A stretch of DNA of 64,000 nucleotides from Chloroflexota bacterium (GCA_016202545.1 JACQON010000018.1:1-64000), one strand, 5' to 3'. Shown: positions 24,257 to 33,163, numbered from the stretch's first letter. Program-made: numbers and translations. Notes: generated by a model from the sequence alone, not told the origin.

Positions 24257-25210
24257 ATGGGTTTAAACATGCCAAATAAAAATAAAGATGATATGTTAAT
24301 TTCCTTACGGGAAATACGAGAAACTATCAAGAGATCTGGTTACCTCTTGGAACAAAGGGTCGAACCAATAATTGGACAGGGATTTGGTTATGTTGAGACC
24401 AATCCAATCTTCAAGGACCCCGATACTGGTAAATCGCGCGAAATCGATATATCCGCCTTATCAGCATCAAGATTATATAATGATGATATGAGTTTCATCT
24501 TTCCAATGCTGTTATGCGAATGCGAGAATAATTCTCAACCCACAGTATTTTTTACTGGGGAATCGGTTATTCCATACTTACGGCGCGATGACTTGAAATT
24601 ATCTGGTCTACCTATCAAATTTTGGAATAATCGTGCCAAAGAATACATGGGTTTCGCAGATTTCACTGGCATGGAAAATTTCCATCATTACTGCATGGGC
24701 AAGATAGCAACACAATACTGCTCTTTTCAATTGAAGAAAGATAAATCGTGTTGGATAGCGTTACATAGCGATGAGCAACATGATACATTCGATAAACTAA
24801 TCAAAGTCGTAGATTACGAAGTAAATAAACACTTTGAAAGCTGGTATCTTTCTGACAAAGCTGAAGAGCCTGTGAATATACAAATATACTATCCATTGGT
24901 AATACTTCAAAGTGGTTTATATACCGCTCATCTAAATAACAACCGCTTAATACTTAAAAAAACAAATCATGTGCAATTTCGACAGCAGTTCTTTTCATCA
25001 CAGGATAAAATGGAAACATATCAAATTGATATTATCGTTGAATCTTATCTGCCGAGTTATTTAGAGACCATAGCAATTGAAACAGAAAAGATGAAGCAAG
25101 TTTTTCAACGAAAGAAAAAAATGGTATTTAAGTCAATTCAACAAATAATAGAAGAGACTAAAAAAGAAGAAGGTTCCCCAAAGTCATACAGGAAATATTT
25201 TGATTTCTAG
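24257..25210 (+). CDS. AT-rich orphan protein with a possible PD-(D/E)XK-like core
   Basis: A 317-residue protein not recognised by family. Codon usage is far more AT-rich than in neighbouring genes (runs of AAA, ATA, TTA), a sign of recent transfer. An N-terminal helix (LISLREIRETIKRSGYLLEQRVEPII) is followed by REIDISA near 53 and LLCECEN near 77. This spacing of an Asp strand and an ExE strand resembles restriction-endonuclease-like nuclease folds, but the usual Lys is not seen. The C-terminus is a long lysine-rich coiled-coil-like helix. The start is uncertain: ATG 24257 has no ribosome site and ATG 24269 is equally possible. A nuclease or defence role is only a hypothesis. Confidence 0.6.
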   Translation: MGLNMPNKNKDDMLISLREIRETIKRSGYLLEQRVEPIIGQGFGYVETNPIFKDPDTGKSREIDISALSASRLYNDDMSFIFPMLLCECENNSQPTVFFTGESVIPYLRRDDLKLSGLPIKFWNNRAKEYMGFADFTGMENFHHYCMGKIATQYCSFQLKKDKSCWIALHSDEQHDTFDKLIKVVDYEVNKHFESWYLSDKAEEPVNIQIYYPLVILQSGLYTAHLNNNRLILKKTNHVQFRQQFFSSQDKMETYQIDIIVESYLPSYLETIAIETEKMKQVFQRKKKMVFKSIQQIIEETKKEEGSPKSYRKYFDF

Positions 25211-25404
25211 AAACATAACCTGAACACCATCTCAAACGTTTTGGTTCTGTCTATCGTCCAGTACTGCCCACCATGAAGGTAATAATATTACCTTGAACTA
25301 TCTACCAGCTTCACCGAAAGTTCATGTTTTCCTGATTTTGCCTTCGTAAAGGCGGTGATGTTACCGCCTTTCCTATTTGATATTTACATGCTTCGGCATC
25401 TTTC

Positions 25405-26973
25405 TCACACTGGCATAATGCCGTGCTTTTTCTTGGGCCGTTCCTCTGTTTTGCCCAGAGTCATTTTCAGGGCTTTTATTAGGCTCGGCCTGGTCTCGGC
25501 GGGGTCAATTACATCATCTACGTGCAGGTTTGCCGCAGCTCTGTACGGATTGGCAAACTGCTCTCGATATTCCTCTATTTTCTGCTTCAGCAGCTCCTGC
25601 GGGTTCTCTGCCTTTTCCAGCTCTTTCCTGAATATTATCGGGGCTGCGCCTTCAGCTCCCATCACCGCCAGTTCGGTGCTGGGCCAGCAGAACACGAAAT
25701 CAGCGCCCAGGTCCTTGCTGCACATCCCGATGTATGCGCCGCCGTAGGCCTTTCTGATGGTGACCGTCAGCTTGGGTACGGTGGCTTCAGAGTAGGCGTA
25801 AAGCATTTTGGCCCCGTGCCTGATTATCCCCCCCCATTCCTGTGCAGTGCCGGGCAAGTAGCCGGGCACGTCAACCAGCGTCACCAGCGGGATATTGAAG
25901 GCGTCGCAGAACCTGATGAACCTGGATGCCTTATCGCTGGCATCGATGTCCAGGCATCCGGCTTTGGACAGCGGCTGATTGGCGATTATCCCCACCGGCC
26001 ACCCGTCCAGCCGGGAAAAGCAGGTGATGATGTTGGTGGCAAAGCTCGGAAACAGTTCAAAGTAGTTTTTCTGGCCGTCCCCTCTCTGGTCGAATACCCT
26101 TTCAATTATTCGGTGCATATCATAGGCCTTAGCCGCATCGGCGGGGACAACATCGAACAGGGACGAGTCAGTGCGGTCCGGCGTATCCCCCTGGTCAATC
26201 CTTTTCGGACTCTCCCGCCAGCTTGAAGGCAAATAGCCGAGCAGCTCCCTTATACCCTGGAAACACTCCTGCTCGCTGTTCTCAGAGCGACAGGCAACCC
26301 CCGCCTTTTTCTGGGCGGCGGCGGCCCCGCCGAGCTCTTCCTCGCTAATCTCCTCCGCCATCACCGCCTTGATTACCCTCGGCCCGGTGATAAAGGCATG
26401 ACTTAAGCCTTTGACCATGAATACGAAGTCCATTAATGCCGGGGAATAAACGGCGCCGCCAGCGGTCGGTCCCAATATAGCGCATATTTGCGGCACCAGA
26501 CCCGAGGCCATGGTATTCCTGAAGAACATCTGTCCGTAGGGGGCCAGAGCATCCACGCCGTCCTGAATCCTGGCTCCTCCGGAGTCATTCAGCCCTATAA
26601 TGGGACAGCCCGCTTTTATGGCTCTATCGATGATGTCGCAGACCTTTCTGCCATGTATTTCCGATAGCGTGCCGCCTATGCTGGTGAAATCCTGGGAATA
26701 AATATAAACCCTGCGGCCGTCAATCTCGCCGCAGCCGGTAATCACGGCGTCCGCGGGCACGCTCTCGTAGGCGGTGCTTCTGCTTTTGGCAAACATTCCT
26801 ATCTCGCAGAATGTCCCCTTGTCCAGCAGCAGGTCTATCCGTTCCCTGGCGGTCAGCTTGTCCCTCTTTTTCTGCCTCTCCATCTGCTCCTTTCCGCCCA
26901 TCTCCGCAATATGCGTCCGGCGTTTTCTGAGGTCGGCAAGCTGCTTTTCTTTTTTCTCTTTATCCGCAGTCAT
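25405..26973 (-). CDS. Acyl-CoA carboxylase carboxyltransferase subunit (propionyl-CoA carboxylase beta / methylmalonyl-CoA decarboxylase alpha type)
   Basis: A 522-residue biotin-dependent carboxyltransferase that moves CO2 between biotin and propionyl-CoA. It shows the N-terminal KKRDKLTARERIDLLLDKGTF block, the oxyanion-type GGTLSEIHGRK near 99 and GGARIQDGVDALA near 130, and in the C-domain VTLVDVPGYLPGTAQEWGG near 390 and IRKAYGGAYIGM near 428. It abuts the epimerase gene by one base and closes the methylmalonyl-CoA gene set. No biotin carboxylase or biotin carrier gene is present in the window, so whether it runs as a carboxylase or as a sodium-pumping decarboxylase cannot be decided. 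Confidence 0.92.
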   Translation of the reverse strand: MTADKEKKEKQLADLRKRRTHIAEMGGKEQMERQKKRDKLTARERIDLLLDKGTFCEIGMFAKSRSTAYESVPADAVITGCGEIDGRRVYIYSQDFTSIGGTLSEIHGRKVCDIIDRAIKAGCPIIGLNDSGGARIQDGVDALAPYGQMFFRNTMASGLVPQICAILGPTAGGAVYSPALMDFVFMVKGLSHAFITGPRVIKAVMAEEISEEELGGAAAAQKKAGVACRSENSEQECFQGIRELLGYLPSSWRESPKRIDQGDTPDRTDSSLFDVVPADAAKAYDMHRIIERVFDQRGDGQKNYFELFPSFATNIITCFSRLDGWPVGIIANQPLSKAGCLDIDASDKASRFIRFCDAFNIPLVTLVDVPGYLPGTAQEWGGIIRHGAKMLYAYSEATVPKLTVTIRKAYGGAYIGMCSKDLGADFVFCWPSTELAVMGAEGAAPIIFRKELEKAENPQELLKQKIEEYREQFANPYRAAANLHVDDVIDPAETRPSLIKALKMTLGKTEERPKKKHGIMPV

Positions 26974-27372
26974 TTAATGTTCCACCACTTCCAGCAGCAC
27001 TTTGGTTCCTTTAGGGTGCAGAAAGGCCATTTTGGAGCCGCCAGCCCCTCTCCTCGGCTCGTTATCAATGAGCGGGACGCCCTTCTTCTTGAGCATCCTG
27101 AGCGTTTCTCCGATGTCCTGGACACCCAGCGCCAGATGGTGTATCCCTTCCCCGCGCTTTTCGATGTGCCGGGCTATCGGGCTTTCTGAATCAGTGGACT
27201 CAAGCAACTCAATCCTGCTGTCGCCTATCGGGAGCATGGCCACTTTGACCTTCTGCTCCGTTACGGTCTCCACCGCTGCTACCTTCAAGCCGAGCACATC
27301 GCGGTATAGCTTTAGCGCGTCGGCTATGCTGCTGACCGCAATTCCTATGTGGTCAATTCTTACCACTGTCAC
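26974..27372 (-). CDS. mce: Methylmalonyl-CoA epimerase
   Basis: A 132-residue vicinal-oxygen-chelate protein that interconverts (R)- and (S)-methylmalonyl-CoA. Metal ligands are visible: His7 in DHIGIAV, and in the second module EGIHHLALGV near 85-94 and the final Glu in VLLEVVEH. Length is the norm for the family. It overlaps the mutase small subunit gene by 20 bases and is followed immediately by the carboxyltransferase gene, linking it firmly to the propionyl/succinyl-CoA pathway. Confidence 0.93.
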   Translation of the reverse strand: MTVVRIDHIGIAVSSIADALKLYRDVLGLKVAAVETVTEQKVKVAMLPIGDSRIELLESTDSESPIARHIEKRGEGIHHLALGVQDIGETLRMLKKKGVPLIDNEPRRGAGGSKMAFLHPKGTKVLLEVVEH

Positions 27373-27772
27373 TTTTCACCTCTAAGCTTGTTTTGATAAA
27401 ATCAACGATTTTGGAAATTGGCGTGCCCGGCCCGAATACCCGGTCTATGCCCGCCTCTTTTAACCTGGGAACGTCCTTGTCAGGTATAATACCGCCGCCT
27501 ATGAATAAGACTTGCCGTCGGGACTTTTCCTTAAAAAGTCGCACCGTCTTCGGGAACAGGGCCATATGAGCCCCGGAGAGGCAGCTCAGGCCAATTATGT
27601 CCACATCCTCCTGTATAGCGGCTTCGACTATGTGCTCCGGCGTCAGGTGCAGGCCGAGGTAGACTACTTCCATGCCGGCATCTCTCAGTCCGCGGGCTAT
27701 CACCTTGGCTCCCCGGTCATGCCCGTCCAGGCCGGGCTTGGCTATCAAGACTCTTATCTTTCTGCTTTTCAT
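27353..27772 (-). CDS. Methylmalonyl-CoA mutase, B12-binding small subunit
   Basis: A 139-residue cobalamin-binding domain. The base-off/His-on motif DxHxxG is GLDGHDRG near 14-21, with the later SGLSCLSGAHM-like serine region near 60 and a GGGIIPDKD loop near 92. In many anaerobes and archaea the mutase is split so that this domain is a separate subunit, which is what is seen here: the catalytic subunit gene starts upstream, with an 11-base gap. The long overlap with the epimerase gene suggests tight translational coupling. Confidence 0.93.
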   Translation of the reverse strand: MKSRKIRVLIAKPGLDGHDRGAKVIARGLRDAGMEVVYLGLHLTPEHIVEAAIQEDVDIIGLSCLSGAHMALFPKTVRLFKEKSRRQVLFIGGGIIPDKDVPRLKEAGIDRVFGPGTPISKIVDFIKTSLEVKSDSGKN

Positions 27773-27783
27773 GTCAAACCTTC

Positions 27784-29418
27784 TCAGGCCAGGATGATTG
27801 GCTCTCTATACTCTCCGAAGACGTCGCGCAGGGCGTCACTTATCTCACCCGCGGTGGCATAGGCCTTGACCGCCTCGACCATCGCCGGCATGATGTTTTC
27901 GCTGCCCGCTGCCCTCCGGCGCACTTCGCCCAGAACCTGCCGCACCTTCTGGTTGTTCCGCTTGAGCCTCATCCGCTTTAATCTCTCTATCTGCTTTTTC
28001 TCTCCCCCTTCCGGGATTTCAAATAGCTCCAACCCGGACTCCTCAGCGGTGGTGAATTTGTTGACGCCAACGACAATTTGCTCGCCGGAATCCACCGCCA
28101 GCTGATAATCATAGGCTGACCTGGCGATTTCCTTCTGGATATACCCCGATTTTACCGCCTCTACGGCGCCACCCATGCGGTCAATAAGTTCGATGTATTT
28201 TTGAACCTCCTGCTCTATGTGGTTGGTTAGCCACTCCACATAGTATGAGCCGCCAAGCGGGTCAACGGTGTCAGCAACTCCGCTTTCATGGGCGATAATC
28301 TGCTGTGTCCTCAGAGACAACTGCACGGCCTCCTCGCTGGGCAAGGCTAATGCCTCGTCGTATGAACAGGCATGGGCTGATTGGCAGCCTGCCAGCACTG
28401 AGGCCAGCGTCTCGATTGTCACCCTGACGATGTTATTGAGCGGTTGCTGCTTGGTGAGGGTAGAGCCGTCCCCCTGGACGTGGAACCGGAACATCATTGA
28501 CCGTGGATTTCGGGCGCTGAACCTTTCCTTCATAATCCTGGCCCACTTTCGCCGCATCGCCCTGAATTTAGCCACTTCCTCAAGAAGGTTAATGTTACAG
28601 GCCATCATAAAGGAGAACCGGGGGGCAAACGAGTCAACATCCATGCCCCTGTCCAGCATTGCCTGCACATAGGCAATGCCGTCGGCCAGGGTAAAGGCCG
28701 CTTCCTGAATTGCCGTGGCCCCAGCATCCCGCATATGGTAGCCGCAGATGCTCAGGGAATTCCACTTAGGCATCTCCTGCGCGCAGTAGGCGCACAGGTC
28801 GGTTACCAGCCGCATGGACGGCTCCGGGGCGAAGATATAGGTGTTCCTGGCAATGTATTCCTTCAGTATATCATTCTGGATGGTGCCGGCAAGCTGGCTT
28901 CTATCCGTACCTTGCTTCTCGGCAGCGGCAATATACATGGCCATTATGATGGGAGCGGTGGCATTTATGGTCATGGACGTGCTTACATCGGCCAGGGGTA
29001 TGCCTTCCCACAGCTCTTCCATGTCCTGGAGCGAATCTATGGCTACTCCGCACCGGCCGACTTCTCCGACTGCCATGGGGTGGTCTGAATCATATCCCAT
29101 CTGGGTTGGCAGGTGGAAGGCAACGCTAAAGCCGGTATTGCCCTGCTCGAACAGGTACTTGTACCGCCGGTTGGTCTCTTCCACAGTGGCAAATCCAGCG
29201 TACTGGCGCATGGTCCATAGCCGGCCCCTGTAGCCGGAGGGCATTATGTGCCGGGTAAAGGGATAATCTCCGGGAAGGCTATCGTCTTTCTCGAACTCTT
29301 CCAGGTCAGCCGTGGTATACACCCGTTTGACCGCCGTGCCATCGACCGTTGTCCTGAACTCCTTTTTCCTCTCCGCTACCTCTTCCATCTGTTTGTCTTC
29401 CCTGCCGGTCGTTTTCAT
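27784..29418 (-). CDS. Methylmalonyl-CoA mutase, large catalytic subunit
   Basis: A 544-residue TIM-barrel subunit that isomerises methylmalonyl-CoA and succinyl-CoA with adenosylcobalamin supplied by the small subunit. Substrate-binding RLWTMRQYAGFATVEETNRRYKYL lies near 66-89, then SVAFHLPTQMGYDSDHP near 98 and DVSTSMTINATAPIIMAMY near 145. The protein ends without a B12 domain, as expected for the split form. ATG 29418 is used; an internal ATG 10 codons on is an alternative start. Isobutyryl-CoA mutase and related enzymes share this architecture; the epimerase next door favours methylmalonyl-CoA. Confidence 0.92.
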   Translation of the reverse strand: MKTTGREDKQMEEVAERKKEFRTTVDGTAVKRVYTTADLEEFEKDDSLPGDYPFTRHIMPSGYRGRLWTMRQYAGFATVEETNRRYKYLFEQGNTGFSVAFHLPTQMGYDSDHPMAVGEVGRCGVAIDSLQDMEELWEGIPLADVSTSMTINATAPIIMAMYIAAAEKQGTDRSQLAGTIQNDILKEYIARNTYIFAPEPSMRLVTDLCAYCAQEMPKWNSLSICGYHMRDAGATAIQEAAFTLADGIAYVQAMLDRGMDVDSFAPRFSFMMACNINLLEEVAKFRAMRRKWARIMKERFSARNPRSMMFRFHVQGDGSTLTKQQPLNNIVRVTIETLASVLAGCQSAHACSYDEALALPSEEAVQLSLRTQQIIAHESGVADTVDPLGGSYYVEWLTNHIEQEVQKYIELIDRMGGAVEAVKSGYIQKEIARSAYDYQLAVDSGEQIVVGVNKFTTAEESGLELFEIPEGGEKKQIERLKRMRLKRNNQKVRQVLGEVRRRAAGSENIMPAMVEAVKAYATAGEISDALRDVFGEYREPIILA

Positions 29419-29452
29419 ACGCTCCTACACTTCGGCCTTTCCAGCATTTGTA

Positions 29453-30211
29453 TCAGAAGGTGAATAAATTTGCGCCACCGCTTACTTCTATGGCTTCGCC
29501 AGTAACATAGCTTGCCTCTTCAGAAGCAAGAAAGGCTACCACGTTGGCCACTTCCTGCGGGTCACCGGCACGGCGCATGGCCAAGCGCTTGATAATGCGC
29601 TCCCGGAATTCCGGGGCCACCTCGTAGAAACTTCCTCCCCAGAAGACTCCCAGCACCACGGCGTTGCAGGTAACGCCTTTACGCGCCCCCTCCAGCGCAA
29701 CCGTCTTGGTGAGACCGATGAGGCCAGCCTTGGTAGCAGCATAGCTGCACTGACCTATACCGCCCATGGTGCCTGATATGGATGAAATGTTCACGATTCG
29801 GCCCCATCCACGCTCCAGCATGCCGGGGAGACAGCACTTAATGGTATTGAATGCGCCGGTGAGGTTGACTGCCAAATCCCGGTCCCAGTCCGCCTTGCTC
29901 ATGTTCACCAGAGTCACCGCGCGCACTATGCCAAAAGCGGCATTGTTGACCAGGATGTCAACGGGACCCAGCTCCGCCCCTATCTTCTGGACGCCAGCCT
30001 GGACCTCGTCCAAATTTGACACATCCATTTTTACCGCCGCGGCCTTCCTGCCCAGAGCCCGGATTTCCTCAGCCACGGCTTCGGCCTTTTCCAGCTTGCT
30101 ATGTCCGGTGACGGCTATATTACACCCCTTGTTAGCCAGGGTAAGTGCGTATACCCTGCCCAGGGCGCCAGAGCCACCCGTGACCAGAGCTACTTTACCT
30201 TCGATAGACAT
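29453..30211 (-). CDS. Short-chain dehydrogenase/reductase (FabG-like, probably 3-hydroxyacyl-CoA)
   Basis: A 252-residue NAD(P)-dependent SDR. Cofactor motif TGGSGALG is at 11-18, NNAA near 88, catalytic Ser in NISSISG near 138 and YxxxK as SYAATKAG near 152. The start MSIEGKVALV is preferred; an upstream ATG at 30238 adds nine atypical residues. Position between the methylmalonyl-CoA genes and a 3-hydroxyacyl-CoA dehydrogenase suggests an acyl-CoA substrate such as acetoacetyl-CoA, but SDR specificity is not readable from sequence. Confidence 0.88.
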   Translation of the reverse strand: MSIEGKVALVTGGSGALGRVYALTLANKGCNIAVTGHSKLEKAEAVAEEIRALGRKAAAVKMDVSNLDEVQAGVQKIGAELGPVDILVNNAAFGIVRAVTLVNMSKADWDRDLAVNLTGAFNTIKCCLPGMLERGWGRIVNISSISGTMGGIGQCSYAATKAGLIGLTKTVALEGARKGVTCNAVVLGVFWGGSFYEVAPEFRERIIKRLAMRRAGDPQEVANVVAFLASEEASYVTGEAIEVSGGANLFTF

Positions 30212-30244
30212 AAATGCCCTCTCTCTACATATTTGCATGGCCGC

Positions 30245-31096
30245 TTAGCTATAGTCATAAAAGCCCTTACCTGTCTTACGTCCCAGCCAGCCAGCAGCGA
30301 CCATTTTATTCATCAGGGTAGGTATTATGAACTGCGGGTCTTTCGTATCATCATACATCGCTTTGGCGATAAGGCATACCACGTCAATGCCGACGAGGTC
30401 AGATAGGCCCAGCGGTCCCATGGGATGGTTTAAGCCCAAACTAACCGCTTTATCTATATCTTCCCTGGTAGCGGTACCCGTCTCTAAAATACGGACCGCA
30501 TTCAGTAGCTGGGGCACCATTAACCTATTGACGATAAATCCCGGCGTATCTTTGGCAGTGACCACAGTCTTGTTTAATGACTCCACGAATTTCCTGGCGG
30601 TTTCAAAAGTGTCGTCGCTGGTAACGATGGTCCTCACAATCTCCACCAGTTTCATGATAGGTGCAGGATTGAAAAAGTGCAAGCCCAGCACCTTGTCCGG
30701 CCTGGCGGTCACCACCGCGGCATCAATGATGGACAGGCAGGAAGTGTTGGTAGCCAGAATGGCATGTTTGGGGCTGACTTTATCCAGGTCAGCGAATATC
30801 CTTTTCTTTAAGTCCATGTTTTCTATGGCAGCCTCTATAACCAGGTCGCAGGTGCCAAAATCAGCGGTACTGGTGGTGCCCTTAATCCTGCCGTACACCG
30901 TCTTTTTGTCCTGCGCCGACATTTTCCCCTTTTCCACGCTCTTGGTCAGGAATGAATTGATAGACGCCAGGCCTTTGCTCAGAAGCTGGTCGTTTATTTC
31001 CGAAACTATCACCCGGTAACCTGACTGAGCGCACGTTATCACGATGCCGGAACCCATTGTTCCGCAACCCGCTACGCCGACTGTCTTTACTTCCAT
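30245..31096 (-). CDS. 3-hydroxyacyl-CoA (3-hydroxybutyryl-CoA) dehydrogenase
   Basis: A 283-residue NAD-dependent enzyme. Rossmann motif GVAGCGTMGSGI at 7-18, catalytic His in GLHFFNPAPIMKLVE near 138-152, followed by TPGFIVNRL near 180 and the C-terminal GLNHPMGPLGLSDLVGIDV helix. Length and motifs match the short single-domain enzymes of butyrate-type or beta-oxidation pathways. Good ribosome site AAAGGAGGAG. It lies in a run of CoA-ester genes, all on the minus strand. Confidence 0.93.
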   Translation of the reverse strand: MEVKTVGVAGCGTMGSGIVITCAQSGYRVIVSEINDQLLSKGLASINSFLTKSVEKGKMSAQDKKTVYGRIKGTTSTADFGTCDLVIEAAIENMDLKKRIFADLDKVSPKHAILATNTSCLSIIDAAVVTARPDKVLGLHFFNPAPIMKLVEIVRTIVTSDDTFETARKFVESLNKTVVTAKDTPGFIVNRLMVPQLLNAVRILETGTATREDIDKAVSLGLNHPMGPLGLSDLVGIDVVCLIAKAMYDDTKDPQFIIPTLMNKMVAAGWLGRKTGKGFYDYS

Positions 31097-31163
31097 AATG
31101 CTCCTCCTTTTCGTTTCGCCCTGTCGTGCTTAATCTCGGATTTGCCTTCCCCGCCAACCAGCT

Positions 31164-32396
31164 TCAGCCGACCGCCCCTTCCCGCTGCAGCTCGTCAATA
31201 CCCTGCTCGGTATAGCCGATTTCCTCCAGTATTTCCCGGGTATGCTCGCCCGGTTTTGGGGGCAGCCTTCGGGCTCCGGCCGGGGTATCTGATAGCTTGA
31301 TGGCGGCGCCAACCTGCCTGACCTTGCCCGTCTCAGGATGCTCTATCTCCAGAACCATGTTGCGGCACCGCACCTGGGGGTCACTGAAGGCCTCGCTCAG
31401 CGAGTAGACCTTGCTCACAGCTATATCCTTCTTGCTCAGGAGGTTAAACCACTCGTCCCTGGTCCTGGTGAGGAAAATCTGCTTAAGATAAGAGGAAATC
31501 TCTTCCCATTTCTCACCCTGCGGCTTTCGCAGCCGGTGGTCGGGCTTGAAATGGAAGGGGGAGAAGTCCGGCCTCCCCATCTCCCGGCACAGGTTCTCCC
31601 AGAGCCAGGGCTCAAGGCAACCGATGGCGAGAAAGCGGCCGTCTTTGGTCTCATAGACGTTGTAGTAAGGATAAGCGCCGCTCAGATAGGTTTCCCCTCG
31701 CTTTGGCTCCACGCCGGACTGAAAATAGTACGCCGTAATATAGGTCAGAAACGAGATAACGCTGTCCGTCATGGATATGTCCACGTATTGTCCCCGGCCC
31801 GTTTTGTTTCTGGCAACGAGGGCGCTGAGGATGCCTGTGGCGGCATGCAGGCCCGCACCCATGTCAGCTATCAGATTCAGAGGAATAGTGGGCCGGCCAT
31901 CGCTGTTGCCAATTAATCCTAGCGCTCCGCCCATAGCGATGTAGTTGATGTCATGCCCGGGCAGGTCGCGGTAGGGGCCGTCCTGCCCGTAGCCGGTGAT
32001 GGAGCAATATATGACCGTGGGGTTTACGCTGGATACGGCCTGGTAGTCTACGCCCAAACGCCTGGCCACGCCAGGCCTGAACCCTTCAATAATGACATCT
32101 GCCCTCTTGGCTAGCTGGAGACAGATGTGGCGGCCCTTTTCTGACTTCAGGTCAAGCACAATGCTCCTCTTGTTCCTGTTGAAGGACTGATGGGCCTCAT
32201 CGGTTCCAGTGCGGAATCCAGCCTGGCGAGCGCCGCCGGTCAGCGGCGCCTCGACTTTAATTACCTCAGCTCCCAAATCGCCCAGCATCATGGTGCAGTA
32301 AGGGCCGGGGCCTATCCTGGTAAGGTCCATGATGTTTATGCCTGCCAGAGCCGCCAACCCGCTCATCTTGTGCTGGCTGTCCTCAGTGCCGGTCAT
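31164..32396 (-). CDS. Class III (CaiB/BaiF, formyl-CoA-type) CoA-transferase
   Basis: A 410-residue family III CoA-transferase that shuttles CoA between carboxylic acids through an aspartyl-CoA intermediate. N-terminal LTRIGPGPYCTMMLGDLGAEVIKVE (about 25-49), then NKRSIVLDLKSEKGR near 75, catalytic Asp178 in LIADMGAGLHAA and GRGQYVDISMTDSV near 205. Typical length is near 400. It overlaps the enoyl-CoA hydratase gene by 4 bases, so the two are translationally coupled: likely activation of a carboxylic acid followed by hydration/dehydration of the acyl-CoA. Confidence 0.93.
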   Translation of the reverse strand: MTGTEDSQHKMSGLAALAGINIMDLTRIGPGPYCTMMLGDLGAEVIKVEAPLTGGARQAGFRTGTDEAHQSFNRNKRSIVLDLKSEKGRHICLQLAKRADVIIEGFRPGVARRLGVDYQAVSSVNPTVIYCSITGYGQDGPYRDLPGHDINYIAMGGALGLIGNSDGRPTIPLNLIADMGAGLHAATGILSALVARNKTGRGQYVDISMTDSVISFLTYITAYYFQSGVEPKRGETYLSGAYPYYNVYETKDGRFLAIGCLEPWLWENLCREMGRPDFSPFHFKPDHRLRKPQGEKWEEISSYLKQIFLTRTRDEWFNLLSKKDIAVSKVYSLSEAFSDPQVRCRNMVLEIEHPETGKVRQVGAAIKLSDTPAGARRLPPKPGEHTREILEEIGYTEQGIDELQREGAVG

Positions 32397-33163
32397 TTCG
32401 CCTTGAAACCGGGCTTTCTCTTTTCCACGAATGCCCTGGTGCCCTCGATGAAGTCCTCGGTGGACAGGAGCGCCGTCTCCAGGTCATGCTCCAGCTTGAG
32501 GCCCTCGTCCAGGGACATGCTGGTACCCCTGACCATGGCTTCCTTGGCCGCCCTGACCGCCAGAGGCGCTGGCTGGCAGATGGCCTCTGCCCATGCCCTG
32601 GCCGTGGTCATGAGCTCTGCTAGCGGCACCACTTTGTTCACCAGGCCGATGCGGTATGCCTCCTGGGCATCTACTGGCTTGCCCGTAAATAGTAGCTCGG
32701 CTGCCTTGCACCACGGTATCATCCTGGGGAGACGCTGTGTACCGCCCCATCCGGGTATTATACCCAGGTTCACCTCCGGCACGCCGAGGCGGGCGTTCTC
32801 CGCGGCTATCCTTATATCGCAGGCGAGGACGATTTCCAGCCCGCCACCCAGCGCCACGCCATTGATGGCGGCAATGAGCGGCTTCCATATCTCAAGGCCG
32901 CGCATGTGCGTGGCAGGCATCAGCCATGGAGTATCACGGTGTTCCCTCAGGAAGGGCAGCAAGTCCTTAATATCAGCCCCGGCACAGAAGGCTTTCTCGC
33001 CGGCACCGGTGATGATACCAACCCATGCCTCGGGGTCATCGCGGAACTTTACCATCGCTTCGCTCAGCTCCCGCCATGCCTGTACGTTCATAGCATTCAT
33101 GGCTTCCGGCCGGTTGAGGGTGAAGATGGCTATTCTCCCTTCCCTGGTGTAATCAATCGCCAT
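32393..33163 (-). CDS. Enoyl-CoA hydratase/isomerase (crotonase family)
   Basis: A 256-residue crotonase. Oxyanion-hole segments AFCAGADIKDL near 59-69 and NGVALGGGLE at 101-110 are present, and both acid-base glutamates of true hydratases are kept: Glu110 in GGGLE and Glu130 in GVPEVNLGIIPGWGG. That supports hydratase activity rather than only isomerase or decarboxylase roles. First gene of the minus-strand CoA-ester run; the ATG follows AGGAGG (minus strand). Confidence 0.92.
   Translation of the reverse strand: MAIDYTREGRIAIFTLNRPEAMNAMNVQAWRELSEAMVKFRDDPEAWVGIITGAGEKAFCAGADIKDLLPFLREHRDTPWLMPATHMRGLEIWKPLIAAINGVALGGGLEIVLACDIRIAAENARLGVPEVNLGIIPGWGGTQRLPRMIPWCKAAELLFTGKPVDAQEAYRIGLVNKVVPLAELMTTARAWAEAICQPAPLAVRAAKEAMVRGTSMSLDEGLKLEHDLETALLSTEDFIEGTRAFVEKRKPGFKAK

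Larger units (their letters stand above)
22616..25274. mobile_element. tRNA-Val-associated genomic island with att-like partial tRNA copies
   Basis: The tRNA 3' end GTCCAGTACCGCCCACCAT (22598-22616) recurs at 25256-25274 with one change, and its first 15 bases recur exactly at 24133-24147. The latter two copies also share about 24 further upstream bases (24109-24147 and 25232-25270 agree at 34 of 39 positions) that are not in the tRNA. Content between them is AT-richer than the flanks and consists of small orphan genes and one AT-rich 317-codon gene. No integrase is visible in the window. I infer two successive integrations at the tRNA, or a decayed element. Confidence 0.65.

Noticed and set aside
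24105-25274. Partial tRNA-like sequences at 24133-24147 and 25256-25274 as extra tRNA genes
   Set aside because: Only the T-arm/acceptor 3' half is present; no D arm, anticodon arm or 5' acceptor strand. They are att-like remnants.
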